A stretch of DNA of 64,000 nt from Planctopirus ephydatiae (GCF_007752345.1 NZ_CP036299.1:2681001-2745000), one strand, 5' to 3'. Counted from the stretch's first letter, positions 1 to 9,034 are shown. Notes: a model not told the origin generated them from the letters alone. Translations and numbers: made by a program.

Positions 1-1121
1 CGACCAAATTCTCCAGTCCAAACAATCAACGTGTCTTTCAACAGGTCTCGCTGCGCCAGATCGGCCAACAATGCGGCAATCGGTTGATCGACCTCATCAC
101 AGCTCTGCTTTAGTTTCGTATTGAGACTGAAATGATGGTCCCAGTTACCATGAGTGATCTCTACAAAACGGACTCCTGCTTCGATCATGCGGCGCGCAAG
201 CAAACACTTGCGGCCCATATCGTCACATGGTTCTACCCCAATGCCATAAGCCTTCTGAGTTGCTGCCGTTTCACTAGCGAGATCGAGCACTTCTGGCATT
301 TCTCGCTGCATCCGAAACGCCAGTTCATAGGATTGAATCACGCCGTCCACTTCTGGATTGAACGAGTCACGATTCAACTTGTCGCGATTGAGTGTCTGAA
401 TAAAGTCCAACTCCTTTCGCTGGTCGGCAACTGGCTGTTTGGCAGCAAGATTGGGAACGCTGGCGAATCGAATAGGGCGATCACTGTGCCCGATTCGCGT
501 TCCCTGGTAGACCGCTGGTAGAAACGAACTGCCGTAGTTGGTTGCGCCGCCAAAGCCGCTGGGAGGCGTCAGACTGACAAAGCCTGGTAGATTTTGATTC
601 TCAGTTCCCAGCCCATACAACGTCCATGCACCAAGGGACGGGCGAACAAACTGAGCAGTGCCGGTGTGCAACTTGATGAATGCTTGCGGGTGCGCTGGCA
701 CGTCGGTCTGCATCGATGAAACCACACACAGTTTATCAGCATGTTTTGCCAGTTGCGGAAGCAGCTCCGACATCCACAAGCCACTCTGTCCGTGCTGAGC
801 AAACTTCCATTTCGACCCCAGCCACTGTGAACCGGGCCGAGGCCCCGGCTTTCCCGAATCACGATTCAATTGGGGTTTGTAGTCCAGCAGGTCCACATGG
901 GACGGAGCACCGCTCATGCAGAGAAAGATGACTCGCTTGGCCGTCGGTTTCAGCGGAGTTTTCTTGGGAGCCAGGGGTGAATCGTCGTCTGCTGCTTGTG
1001 CTATCTGAGCACCAGCCAAAGCCGAGAAGGCCATCCAGCCAAAGCCGCATGCCGTCGACTGAAGCACATCGCGTCGTGTCAAAAGCGCGTTCACTCTTGA
1101 ACAGGTCTTCGAATCATTCAT
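1..1121 (-). CDS. DUF1501 family protein, Tat-exported (3' end outside window)
   Basis: The reading frame is open from an ATG at 1121 to the left edge, so the C-terminus is missing. The N-terminus reads MNDSKTCSRVNALLTRRDVL, and the TRRDVLQ stretch followed by a short hydrophobic segment is a twin-arginine signal. The motifs RVIFLCMSGAPSHVD, then GNWDHH and VWTGEFGR near the cut edge, are those of DUF1501 (sulfatase-like fold, planctomycetes). Its function is unknown; DUF1501 genes normally sit beside DUF1549/DUF1553 cytochrome genes, as here. It is last in the operon sigma, FecR, cytochrome, DUF1501, 39 bases after the cytochrome gene. The family call is firm, the biochemical role open. Confidence 0.9.
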   Translation of the reverse strand, partial: MNDSKTCSRVNALLTRRDVLQSTACGFGWMAFSALAGAQIAQAADDDSPLAPKKTPLKPTAKRVIFLCMSGAPSHVDLLDYKPQLNRDSGKPGPRPGSQWLGSKWKFAQHGQSGLWMSELLPQLAKHADKLCVVSSMQTDVPAHPQAFIKLHTGTAQFVRPSLGAWTLYGLGTENQNLPGFVSLTPPSGFGGATNYGSSFLPAVYQGTRIGHSDRPIRFASVPNLAAKQPVADQRKELDFIQTLNRDKLNRDSFNPEVDGVIQSYELAFRMQREMPEVLDLASETAATQKAYGIGVEPCDDMGRKCLLARRMIEAGVRFVEITHGNWDHHFSLNTKLKQSCDEVDQPIAALLADLAQRDLLKDTLIVWTGEFG

Positions 1122-1160
1122 TTTCGTTACGCTTTCAAAATTACGTAGGTTATCAGTGCT

Positions 1161-3986
1161 TCAATCAACAAATCGGAACTCTGCAGATCCGAACAGACCG
1201 CGAACGATACTCGTCCATGCAGCCCGCGAGTTGCCATTTGCCTTCACCAATGATTTAGCAGCCATCGATTCGGCCTGAGACGGGTCACGATTGAGGACCT
1301 GCCGGAATACAAACCGCAGTCTTTCATCAAACGAAGACTGAGGAGATGCCCCCGGGTGAGCCTTTAATGCCAGATCCGCAAGAGCCTGAGATTGGTCGGC
1401 GACGAAATCGCTGTTCAACATGAACAGAGCTTGCGCTGGCACGTTGGTAGCATCGCGAGCTCCGTTGGTGGCTGAATTGTCAGGAGGATCAAAGGCTGAG
1501 AGCAATGCAGGCTTCACGCTGCGAGTTGCAGGAAGGTAGATAGAGCGAAAGTCGTTGGCAGCACCTTCGATCTGCTCCAGAGTCACCGCTTGAAGACGCT
1601 CGCCGCCGATGGGACCATCGCCAGCCCGACCGATCAGCGAACCTGGCGGAGGCTGTCGATTCAGCCGCCCCGATGCCGCCAGCATTCCATCGCGAATTTC
1701 TTCCGCTTCCAGTCGTCGCGAATTGTGTCGCCACAACATCGTATTGGCTGGATCGGCGGCGAAGTATGTCTCGTCGTAGCTCGATGACAGGCGATAGACT
1801 CGACTGAGCGTAATGTCGCGAATCAATTGTTTGATGGACCATCCATTTCGAACAAAACGCGTCGCCAGGTAGTCCAGCAACTCCGGATGAGACGGCTGCC
1901 CGCCCGTAGTTCCGAAGTTATCAACGCTTTCGACGAGTCCCCGTCCAAACATCCAGTGCCAAACTCGATTGACGATCACCCGTGATGTCAAAGTATTCTC
2001 GGCCGACACCAAAGCGTTGGCCAATTCGAGACGACCACTTCCCTGACGAATCGCAATGTCGGTTCCCGCGCCAAGCAGACCGGGAACACCTCGCGGAACC
2101 GCCTCGCCCACATTCTCGATACTACCGCGGAGAAACAGCGGACTATCCGCGATGCTCTCAAAACCGCTGGATCGCATGCGTCTTCCTGACTGATCTCCAG
2201 CCATTGGCTCACCCGGCTGCTGCATCGGACCACCAGTTTGCCTCGGACCGCCAGGTTGCGCTGGTCCTCCCGGCGACCGAGGACCACCGGGTCGCATCGG
2301 ACCACCGGGTTGTTGTGGCCGACCAGGGCCATTGGGCCGACCTCCCGGCATTGGCCCACCACCGGGACCGGGACGAGTCGCTCCGGGACGATTCACTCCT
2401 GGGCGACGCGGTTGGGGTGTCGAGCTAGGACGATCGCTGACGCCCATCGCCAGAGCTTTCGCTGATCCATCGTCGTTGACATAACCTAGTTCGAATTCCA
2501 GTTGCGACACTTGAGTGCTGATCCGAACCACGTCGAAGTCGGACAGTCCGTCTGTGGCTTGGCCGCCATTGGCTCGCTGAGCCCGTGCAGAGCGTTGTTG
2601 TTGTTGAAGCCGCTCCAACTTTTGTTGCTTCTGTCGAATTTCGGCAGAACTCAATCCACTTCCAACCACCGGCAAACCTGCTTTGGCCGGCAGTTCAACC
2701 AATCCCGCGCGGTTGCGCCCACCAACGGCTCCCGGTGTTCCGTACTTGGTTTCGGTCGAAAGAAAAATCCCTGCCAGCGCAGTGTAGTCGCGTTGTGAAA
2801 CGGGATCGAACCGATGGTCATGACATCGCGCACAGGCAGCGGTTTGACCGAGGAATGCTTGAGTCACCACCGCAATCTGATCGTCGGCAAGATCGACGGC
2901 AAACTGTCTTGGGTTCCGCTCGTTGATAGGGATCTCGCCAATCGCCAGAAAGGAAGTGGCGATCAACTGGTCGGCTCGCTGCGAGTCATTCTTTGCGGGC
3001 AGTAAGTCTCCCGCAATCTGTTCGCGCACGAACTGATCAAACGGCTTGTCTTTCTCGAACGCATCAATCACGTAATCTCGATAACGCCAAGCATGCGGAT
3101 AGACAAGATTGGCATCTTTACCTGACGACTCTGCGTATCGAGCCACATCCAGCCAGTGACGTCCCCAACGTTCCGCGTACTCACGGGAGTTCAGTAGAGA
3201 TTCAACTACTTTCTCAATGAGTTCATTACGAAGGTCAGGTTGCGAGTTCCACTGTTGCTCGAAGTACGCAATTTCTTCCGAAGTGGGTGGCAAACCTGTC
3301 AAATCAAATCGAAGCCGACGCAATAGTACCAACGGCTCTGCGTCCGCAACCGGCGAAACTCCCGTTCGTTGCCATTGAGCTGCCACCAGACGATCGATAT
3401 CAGTCAGTGGCCAGTCGGCATGTTGCGTTGCGATCTTTGCGGATGACACTTTGACAGACTTGAGTGGCTGGTAAGACCACCACTGGCGTGCCTGTGATGT
3501 ATCGTGTCGCGTTACCACTTTCGACGCTCCGTCACGCGGATCAGCCGCTCCCATCCGCACCCAGGTCTCAAAATCGCGAATGATGTTTTCAGCAAGTTTT
3601 CCACCTTCGTCTTTGGGTGGCATTTCCAAATCGTCGCTCGAGTATCGGATTGCTGAAATCAACAGACTGGCTTGGAGATTTCCCGGCACCACAGCCGCTC
3701 CCGAATCGCCACCGCGGCGTATCCCTTCACGTGTGTCCAGTAGCAAACCTCCTTGAATTTCACCTGCCTTTTCCGAATGACACGCATAGCATTTGTCGAC
3801 CAGCACTGGACGTATCTTGGTTTCAAAGAACTGCAACTGCTCCTGAGAGATTTTTTCCTGCCCGATTGCAGTACTTGATATCAATCCCATCAGCAGCGCA
3901 ACCACTTTGCATGCTGGATGAAAACGGTAACGCCACTCATATTTGTCGTTCATCATCGACCCAGGCAATTGTTGATGTGATTTCAT
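1161..3986 (-). CDS. PSCyt1-DUF1549-DUF1553 planctomycete cytochrome protein with Pro/Gly-rich insert
   Basis: A 941-codon exported protein. A signal-like hydrophobic stretch at about 28-42 is followed by the PSCyt1 domain with haem motif CYACH (66-70). DUF1549 spans roughly 190-400 and carries a second haem-type motif, CARCH (385-389), followed by the conserved DHRFDP. DUF1553 occupies about 625-925. Between them lies a Gln-rich, coiled-coil-like stretch (450-475) and a low-complexity Pro/Gly/Arg region (520-597), which many homologues lack. The start ATG is 9 bases after the FecR stop; an internal ATG at codon 12 is an alternative. These proteins are proposed periplasmic redox or polymer-degradation factors without proven function. 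Confidence 0.92.
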   Translation of the reverse strand: MKSHQQLPGSMMNDKYEWRYRFHPACKVVALLMGLISSTAIGQEKISQEQLQFFETKIRPVLVDKCYACHSEKAGEIQGGLLLDTREGIRRGGDSGAAVVPGNLQASLLISAIRYSSDDLEMPPKDEGGKLAENIIRDFETWVRMGAADPRDGASKVVTRHDTSQARQWWSYQPLKSVKVSSAKIATQHADWPLTDIDRLVAAQWQRTGVSPVADAEPLVLLRRLRFDLTGLPPTSEEIAYFEQQWNSQPDLRNELIEKVVESLLNSREYAERWGRHWLDVARYAESSGKDANLVYPHAWRYRDYVIDAFEKDKPFDQFVREQIAGDLLPAKNDSQRADQLIATSFLAIGEIPINERNPRQFAVDLADDQIAVVTQAFLGQTAACARCHDHRFDPVSQRDYTALAGIFLSTETKYGTPGAVGGRNRAGLVELPAKAGLPVVGSGLSSAEIRQKQQKLERLQQQQRSARAQRANGGQATDGLSDFDVVRISTQVSQLEFELGYVNDDGSAKALAMGVSDRPSSTPQPRRPGVNRPGATRPGPGGGPMPGGRPNGPGRPQQPGGPMRPGGPRSPGGPAQPGGPRQTGGPMQQPGEPMAGDQSGRRMRSSGFESIADSPLFLRGSIENVGEAVPRGVPGLLGAGTDIAIRQGSGRLELANALVSAENTLTSRVIVNRVWHWMFGRGLVESVDNFGTTGGQPSHPELLDYLATRFVRNGWSIKQLIRDITLSRVYRLSSSYDETYFAADPANTMLWRHNSRRLEAEEIRDGMLAASGRLNRQPPPGSLIGRAGDGPIGGERLQAVTLEQIEGAANDFRSIYLPATRSVKPALLSAFDPPDNSATNGARDATNVPAQALFMLNSDFVADQSQALADLALKAHPGASPQSSFDERLRFVFRQVLNRDPSQAESMAAKSLVKANGNSRAAWTSIVRGLFGSAEFRFVD

Positions 3987-3995
3987 AGAACTTTC

Positions 3996-5384
3996 TCAAT
4001 TCTTCAACGACTGATCCACGATGACACGCACTTGATCGCCAAAGGCTCCGTGGGCTGCCAGATCAAGCTTTACGGTTCGACGATCTTCACTCAACGTGAC
4101 CGTGTCATCGCGCGGCGTACCGGATAACTCCAAAGCTCGGCCCTTCTGCGGAAACTGCCCGCCACGCTTCGAGAAAAGACCGTCACTGGCGCGCAAGTCA
4201 TCGCCAACGACAATCAGTCCCAACACAGGACGATCAAAAGTGATTTCACCGACGATGCGTGCAAGCTCATCGGGGTTGGGCTGATTCGGTGGCGTTGCAC
4301 GGTCGTCCCTCAGATCCAATGGCTTGAACTGCAGCAGAAAAGACTTCACCCGCGTCCCCGCCGGAATATCTGACGGTGACAATTCCGCAGCGACACGAAC
4401 CTTCCCGGGCGCAGTGATGTTTACTCCGAGCGGTTTGTTCAGAAGTTGTGCGTAGCCTTCAGGCAGTACGAAAATGTCAGTGTCGCTTTGAACAAGCCCC
4501 ATGGGGCGCGGCCAATGGGGTGCAAACCTGAAGGCCCCCGTGGAACCAGCAACTCCCGATGCAACCGGCCAGACCTTTTCAAATGCCACGGCATCGAATG
4601 GCGAGGTTTCAATTTCATGCCGTTGGTTCACGCGAACCGCTTCACCTTCATGAAGCAACCGTTTGCCTTGCTGGTTAGTTGGTATGACTTCCACTTCTCC
4701 GTCGAACACCGAGACTTCGGCAATGCCTTCAGCATCGATCTCGATTCCAAAGGCAGTGCCCAGATCGACGACATCGGCTGTGGGAGTGCTGACTTGAAAG
4801 CCTTCGGCACCGGGCGGAACCGTGGCTGTCAGCAGCCCCGCATGCAGACGCGTCTTTCCCGGCCCGATCAATTCATAACGGGCTGGCCCTTGTAGTGTGA
4901 CTTCCACTCCATCATCAAACTGTAAGTGAATGAACCCACGCTGAATCTCAATGGTCCTGCTGCCAAGTCGATCGCCATTCTGCAAGAGACTGTCTGTCTG
5001 GTAGAGCGACGCTACCGACACAAACGTTTCGATTGCCGCTTCCCTACGCTCGCTTTTCTCAAACAGAAACAACGCGACCAGCAGACAGGCTGCCAAGCTC
5101 GCAACAACGGTGATGATTTGTTTGAGCGATCGACGCTGCGGCTGGTGTAGACTCGAGGTAACTTCGTTTACCTGGTCCAACAACATCAGTCCGCGAGCGG
5201 CATCGCGCAGCATCTGATCACGAACATTGGCTTCGACAAATCGCCGCATCTCTTCGGGATGCTCTTTCAGTCGACTCAAAAGCGCAGCTTGCTGGTCCGC
5301 GTCGAACGAACTCTCCAACCACTGCTCCATTAGCTGATCGAACGATGCCCTATCATTAGTAAAGTTGTCGTCTGGCTGGCTCAA
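3996..5384 (-). CDS. FecR-like anti-sigma/transmembrane regulator
   Basis: About 462 residues. The cytoplasmic N-terminus (FDQLMEQWLESSFD) is followed by one transmembrane segment around 90-110 (ITVVASLAACLLVALFLF) and then a FecR-type beta domain with the DLGTAFGIEI and VFDGEVEV motifs. The start chosen is TTG at 5384, because AAGGAG lies 7 bases upstream and the TTGA overlap with the sigma stop is typical translational coupling; the longer frame up to 5423 would run inside the sigma gene. Planctomycete ECF/FecR pairs usually control the linked cytochrome and DUF1501 genes. Anti-sigma action is inferred from position. Confidence 0.85.
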   Translation of the reverse strand: MSQPDDNFTNDRASFDQLMEQWLESSFDADQQAALLSRLKEHPEEMRRFVEANVRDQMLRDAARGLMLLDQVNEVTSSLHQPQRRSLKQIITVVASLAACLLVALFLFEKSERREAAIETFVSVASLYQTDSLLQNGDRLGSRTIEIQRGFIHLQFDDGVEVTLQGPARYELIGPGKTRLHAGLLTATVPPGAEGFQVSTPTADVVDLGTAFGIEIDAEGIAEVSVFDGEVEVIPTNQQGKRLLHEGEAVRVNQRHEIETSPFDAVAFEKVWPVASGVAGSTGAFRFAPHWPRPMGLVQSDTDIFVLPEGYAQLLNKPLGVNITAPGKVRVAAELSPSDIPAGTRVKSFLLQFKPLDLRDDRATPPNQPNPDELARIVGEITFDRPVLGLIVVGDDLRASDGLFSKRGGQFPQKGRALELSGTPRDDTVTLSEDRRTVKLDLAAHGAFGDQVRVIVDQSLKN

Positions 5385-5911
5385 ACGGATTCTCCTTGCA
5401 GGCCGACGTGTCTCTCGACACATCGCCGGAGTACATCACGCGTCCGTTTCAAGATGGTGCGCACGTTCTCGGCGGTGATATTCAATTTGTCGGCAATCGT
5501 TTCCGAAGTCTCTCCGTCCGCGTATCGCAACTTGATGATCGTTCGCGGTCGCCCATCCAGTTCGCCAACGCAGTGTCGCAGCGCTTCCATCTCATGACTG
5601 ATGCGAGGTGCAATATCAGCCCAGGCCTGGGTATATTGATCCAAAAACAAAGAGTCGCAGATCAACCGATCCCGCGCAGCGTCTCGGCGATGCCCCAGAA
5701 TCTCAAACTTTGCGATTCCCAGTGCCCAGGGTAAAAACGGCTTCGACTCGTCGTATTCGGCAAACTTCCGCAGCAACACCAGCGATACGTTCTGCACAAT
5801 GTCGCGCACAGCCCACGGATCTCTCACCAGCGACGCGACAAACTGACTGACCGTCGGCTGAGCGTCTGTCCAAAGTCGCGTGAATTGAATTTGTTGATTT
5901 TCGTCCAGCAT
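5381..5911 (-). CDS. ECF-type RNA polymerase sigma factor
   Basis: 176 residues with sigma region 2 at about 12-80 (PWAVRDIVQNVSLVLLRKF, then FLPWALGIAKFE) and region 4 at about 115-165 (LDGRPRTIIKLRYADGETSETIADKLNI-type helix-turn-helix). This is the short planctomycete/Rhodopirellula ECF class. The ATG at 5911 has GGAAAG upstream. It is the first gene of the operon and its stop overlaps the FecR start by 4 bases, so the two are probably made in a fixed ratio. Its likely targets are its own operon. Confidence 0.9.
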   Translation of the reverse strand: MLDENQQIQFTRLWTDAQPTVSQFVASLVRDPWAVRDIVQNVSLVLLRKFAEYDESKPFLPWALGIAKFEILGHRRDAARDRLICDSLFLDQYTQAWADIAPRISHEMEALRHCVGELDGRPRTIIKLRYADGETSETIADKLNITAENVRTILKRTRDVLRRCVERHVGLQGESV

Positions 5912-6050
5912 CTGCTTTCCAATCGTGATCTCTAATCATGATCCCTTGTGGCTTATATAATTCTCCACAAAGAGCGAGTAACGTGACACGATTCTGAAAG
6001 AATCTTTACCCCGTCCATTGATTCCAAGGCCCCCAGGAGTTCGTCGCTCC

Positions 6051-6968
6051 CTAGACACCTCGATAAGCTCGCAACTCCGGCGGAATCGGCGGCGATACAC
6101 CCGGAGGCGGGCCGTGTGTAAAGCTCGCGTCAGGCTGGCCACGGTACAGTCGCGGAATGAACGGAAAACTGTCCGTAATGACGTAATAGTACGTACCGTC
6201 AGGAAACTCCGGCGTGCATCCAAACCGTCCGTTGCATTCGTCCAGGTCGCCGAAACCTGGTTCGTAGATGTGGTCTTCACAGAATCGTCCGTCGGGCTTA
6301 CCAAGTGGCCCGCTGGCTCGCTTGACATCCGATAGTCGATAACTCGATCGTAGCCGGCGAATGGGGCTTTGCAGATCGTCCGGAGACTCAGGAGACTCGG
6401 GTCCGTAAATCGGAAATCCATCCGCAGCGTAGCCAACCAACATCATTCGGCGCGAGGGATCTAAACTCATCAAGCTTGCCAAAAGACCAGAAGGCATACC
6501 GTGGTAATGGTACATTCCTCCGCCTTGTGTATGTGCATTGTTTCGATCGATTCCTAAAGCAATAGAATTCGCCGGATGTAAGACTTCAAACTGCCAGCCG
6601 GCGGAAGCATCGCTGTTCCAGAATGGTCCGGACGGATCGAACGGCACGCCATTCACGGCGACGCCGAACCACCACATGTTGATGGGTAGCGGCTTTTCGT
6701 TCTGGATTGGCTTTGCCGGCATACGCAGCATATGCGACTGAGGGCGGACTGCGACTGGATCGTGTCGATTAGGAAAGTCACCGATGGCGTGCCCGGGCAA
6801 ACCGTTGGATTCAAGAACTCGAAAGTCTCCTTCAATTCTCAGACTCAATCTTGACGCAGCAGCATCGACGGACGCTGCTCTATTTGCAAGTCCGACGAGG
6901 GAAAGTGCCCCAGCGCCAACTGTCGCACCAACGGCTCCCGCAATCACATCACGACGGCTGATATTCAT
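6051..6968 (-). CDS. YHYH-domain protein, Tat-exported
   Basis: 305 residues beginning MNISRRDVIAGAVG, a twin-arginine signal. The YHYH motif that names the family is at 153-156 (GGGMYHYHGMP), followed by VGYAADGFPIYGP at about 183-196, the usual second conserved block; both suggest metal binding by His/Asp. AAGGAA sits about 8 bases before the ATG. It is separated from the ECF operon by about 140 bases on the same strand and may be independent. YHYH proteins are found next to exported hydrolases and cytochromes in planctomycetes, but no reaction is established. Confidence 0.9.
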   Translation of the reverse strand: MNISRRDVIAGAVGATVGAGALSLVGLANRAASVDAAASRLSLRIEGDFRVLESNGLPGHAIGDFPNRHDPVAVRPQSHMLRMPAKPIQNEKPLPINMWWFGVAVNGVPFDPSGPFWNSDASAGWQFEVLHPANSIALGIDRNNAHTQGGGMYHYHGMPSGLLASLMSLDPSRRMMLVGYAADGFPIYGPESPESPDDLQSPIRRLRSSYRLSDVKRASGPLGKPDGRFCEDHIYEPGFGDLDECNGRFGCTPEFPDGTYYYVITDSFPFIPRLYRGQPDASFTHGPPPGVSPPIPPELRAYRGV

Positions 6969-7430
6969 ACTTGGTTTCCTTGTTCAAACGGCGATCAAGC
7001 ACTCGATGGTCAACGACCTTTCCGCTCGTGGCGTAATTACTGGTGCGAACCCTGCTTCAACGATATCTCTCCGCGAACCGCTGTCCGTGTGACAGAATTT
7101 TCTTAATGGATTGACAAAACGAAGTTGGGAGCGATTTTCGTGGAATTAGCAGGCGGCGAAGTGGCCAACCTAGCTTGCACCGCATAACCCAACGCAAGAA
7201 TTCGCAACGTGGTACCACTCAGTGAGGCAGAACAGCCGAAAAAAAGTATCCCGAGTGAGACAAAAGGTTCATAACCCAGAGTCATTAACCCGGCGATTTT
7301 CATAACACAGAGACTCTGAGAGTATTTGTCTCTGGTTGGCCCCCAGAGAGGGGCTGTCTTGGCGAGAGTCGCGGACGGAAAACGAGTCTCTTGAGAGTGG
7401 ATGAGGGCCTGAAGATTGCAGGAAAATACG
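6969..7430. other. Intergenic, no gene recognised
   Basis: About 460 bases upstream of the YHYH gene. No reading frame here resembles a family I know. It should hold the YHYH promoter near its left edge. Short direct repeats of GAGAGT-type sequence occur around 7310-7400, without clear meaning. Confidence 0.5.
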
Positions 7431-7469
7431 AAAAAAGCCGGTGTTTTGCGTTGCTCAAGACACCGGCTT
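7431..7469 (-). terminator. Intrinsic terminator downstream of tRNA fragment
   Basis: A perfect 10-bp stem (AAGCCGGTGT at 7435-7444 with ACACCGGCTT at 7460-7469) is followed on the minus strand by six T residues. It lies about 45 bases downstream of the tRNA 3'-like fragment on the same strand and probably ended that tRNA transcript before the locus was disrupted. Confidence 0.75.
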
Positions 7470-7515
7470 CTTCGAATAGCCTACTGCGGTCAGTTTCCTA
7501 ACCAAACAGAGAAGT

Positions 7516-7540
7516 TGCGGAATTGGGATTCGAACCGAGG
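7516..7540 (-). other. tRNA 3'-end fragment (probable attachment-site remnant)
   Basis: On the minus strand the sequence GGTTCGAATCCCAATTCCGC has a T-loop (TTCGAAT), the 3' T-stem CCCAA and a 3' acceptor strand ending TTCCGCA. The bases 5' of the T-loop do not pair with CCCAA (CTCGG instead of TTGGG), and no 5' acceptor, D-arm or anticodon arm is present, so this is not a working tRNA. With a terminator just downstream and a recombinase module to the right, the simplest reading is the left att scar of an integration into a tRNA gene whose 5' part is not in this window. Confidence 0.5.
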
Positions 7541-8093
7541 ACTTCGAGGTTATGGTCAATCGTACAGTTGTTTGACATTGCATTGAATCGTTCCTGCTCC
7601 GGTCACCCAAACCGGAGCGCCTTCAGGTTTTTTCGTGCTAGCCGTGAATTTGGTATATTTCGGGACTCTGCGATTACTTCGCCATTCCCCGGCATCATCG
7701 CAAAGTTACCGAATTGGAACATTGGTCGTTATGGTTCCATTTGGAAACTGCAACGTTGCTAGATCACCGTCGATCGAAACCAAGATAGGCTTCGCACCCC
7801 GCACGTAATGGTGGCTTCTCACGCTGAGCATCGAGCGAATTTCAATCTTGCTCCAGTCCATCTTCGGTCGACTTGCGAATATAGACCGCACTCATGAGCA
7901 GTTGTTTTTAAAATTTGAGCAAGGTGACATGCAACGCTGTTCGCAGATTCGGTTGCAGATAAAGTTGTTCTCTCGCCTGTTTTTAGGTCATGCTGGGGAA
8001 GGCGGATTTCCCCAGTGACCAAACGTGTCACGGTCGCAAAAGAAATTAGCTTGTATTTCAATTTTGAGGCTATTTCCTTTTAGAGATACGATC
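7541..8093. other. Intergenic, presumed left part of recombinase module
   Basis: About 550 bases with no recognisable gene between the tRNA fragment and the small ORF at 8094. The open frames on either strand are short and lack family motifs or ribosome binding sites. Confidence 0.4.
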
Positions 8094-8201
8094 ATGAAGA
8101 AACAAGATGCGTCACTGTCGCTCAACCAGTTGATTGCAATGATCAAGCTCCGCAAGTGGGCGTTGCCGATGTTAAGTGTGAAAGGCAGCGCAAAGCGATG
8201 A
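8094..8201 (+). CDS. 35-aa small ORF coupled to the next gene
   Basis: ATG at 8094 to TGA at 8199-8201, starting MKKQDASLSLNQLIAMIKL and rich in Lys/Leu. Its stop overlaps the start of the following gene as ATGA, the same coupling used three times in this module. There is no strong ribosome binding site. It could be a translated leader, a small partner protein, or the remnant of a longer gene. The coupling is what supports it. Confidence 0.4.
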   Translation: MKKQDASLSLNQLIAMIKLRKWALPMLSVKGSAKR

Positions 8202-8911
8202 CGATTTTCCATCGCGATGAATTAGTGGACTTCCTAGGTAAGGTTCCTGAACGATGGGAAGTTCTAAATCGAGACGACATGAGCGCGCGAGAATCTAAAC
8301 TCACTCTCTTGGTATTCTATGCTGGCCTTACGGAATACAGATTTGATTTCTTTTACCGGTTGCAAGACCATCCGCAAGGCTTTGCATTCGAAGGCCAAGC
8401 GTCAGGCCGTAAAGGATTTGCAAAAGTCGGACATGCTGCTTTCTCTGAAGTGTACCCATATTGGGTTGAGGCCTATGAACTACATGAATCGCATTGGTTC
8501 GAAAATGACTATCGACCGAAACTTGAACTCGTTCCGAGATTTGAAATCCTTTACCCGGTGAAGTGGCGACTAACGGAACTTGGAACGAACACATTAATAG
8601 GAACAAGTGATCCTCTGGACGAGATTGAAGGTTACGGTGTCATCTCAAACCGCAAGTTAATCGATAGATATTCGAAGCCTCATTCGGTTCGTGTTGAGAA
8701 CTTCAATGAGTTGGCAGATGTGCTACATCAGCCTGTTGCCGATCCTTGGGGATTACATTGCAAACGCTGCAAGGACAAACGTTACACCCATCAAGAAATT
8801 GCTGAGGAGTGGAAAGTAAGACACCCCGAATCCAAAGAGACTATAGCGCAACTAAAAAAGCGAAGCGAGAACTACGCTGCTGAGCAAAATCGGAGGGCAA
8901 AGAACTCGTAA
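8198..8911 (+). CDS. Uncharacterised protein of recombinase module
   Basis: 237 residues from the ATG that overlaps the preceding TGA; a longer frame to 8156 exists but ignores the overlap. I do not recognise the family. The protein is soluble, aromatic-rich and without signal or membrane segments. It has a central stretch like FDFFYRLQDHPQGFAFEG, a Tyr/His/Glu-rich segment (YPYWVEAYELHESHW), a CKRC pair at about residue 189-192 and a charged C-terminal tail. The CxxC with HQEIAEEW after it hints at a small zinc- or DNA-binding end. A terminator follows at 8955-8990. It is probably accessory cargo. Confidence 0.6.
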   Translation: MTIFHRDELVDFLGKVPERWEVLNRDDMSARESKLTLLVFYAGLTEYRFDFFYRLQDHPQGFAFEGQASGRKGFAKVGHAAFSEVYPYWVEAYELHESHWFENDYRPKLELVPRFEILYPVKWRLTELGTNTLIGTSDPLDEIEGYGVISNRKLIDRYSKPHSVRVENFNELADVLHQPVADPWGLHCKRCKDKRYTHQEIAEEWKVRHPESKETIAQLKKRSENYAAEQNRRAKNS

Positions 8912-8935
8912 AATCCTTTCCCGTGAGGAAATACC

Positions 8936-9034
8936 CCCTACTAAAAACCCTACTAAACCTGCACGAAATGAAAGTTTTTGCAGGTTTTTTCGTGCAAAAA
9001 CTGAGGGCTTCACCCTACTAAATTTTTAGTAGGG
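8936..9034. repeat. CCCTACTAAA repeat cluster
   Basis: The decamer CCCTACTAAA occurs three times in direct orientation (8936-8945, 8948-8957, 9013-9022). It occurs once more inverted (TTTAGTAGGG, 9025-9034), the last two forming a perfect 10+2+10 palindrome. The spacing of the first pair is 12 bases. The cluster lies between the unknown gene and the DUF2924/recombinase cassette. It may be a binding site for a recombinase accessory protein or regulator; function is inference. Confidence 0.7.
8955..8990 (+). terminator. Intrinsic terminator inside repeat cluster
   Basis: AAACCTGCA (8955-8963) pairs with TGCAGGTTT (8979-8987), with more T following. An alternative 9-bp pairing, TGCACGAAA (8960-8968) with TTTCGTGCA (8988-8996), overlaps it, so two mutually exclusive hairpins are possible. 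It lies 44 bases after the stop of the 237-aa gene. Confidence 0.6.

Noticed and set aside
1988-2428. Long overlapping open frames opposite the Pro/Gly-rich part of the cytochrome gene
   Set aside because: They are by-products of the biased codon content of the repeat region; no motif, start site or neighbour supports them.
7516-7560. A complete tRNA-Met read from CATAACC plus the T-arm on the minus strand
   Set aside because: The base before the CAT is not T33, the T-stem does not pair (CTCGG against CCCAA), and no D-arm or 5' acceptor exists. Only the 3' fragment is supported.
8936-9034. CRISPR-like array
   Set aside because: The decamers are too short, unevenly spaced and include an inverted copy; no cas gene is near.
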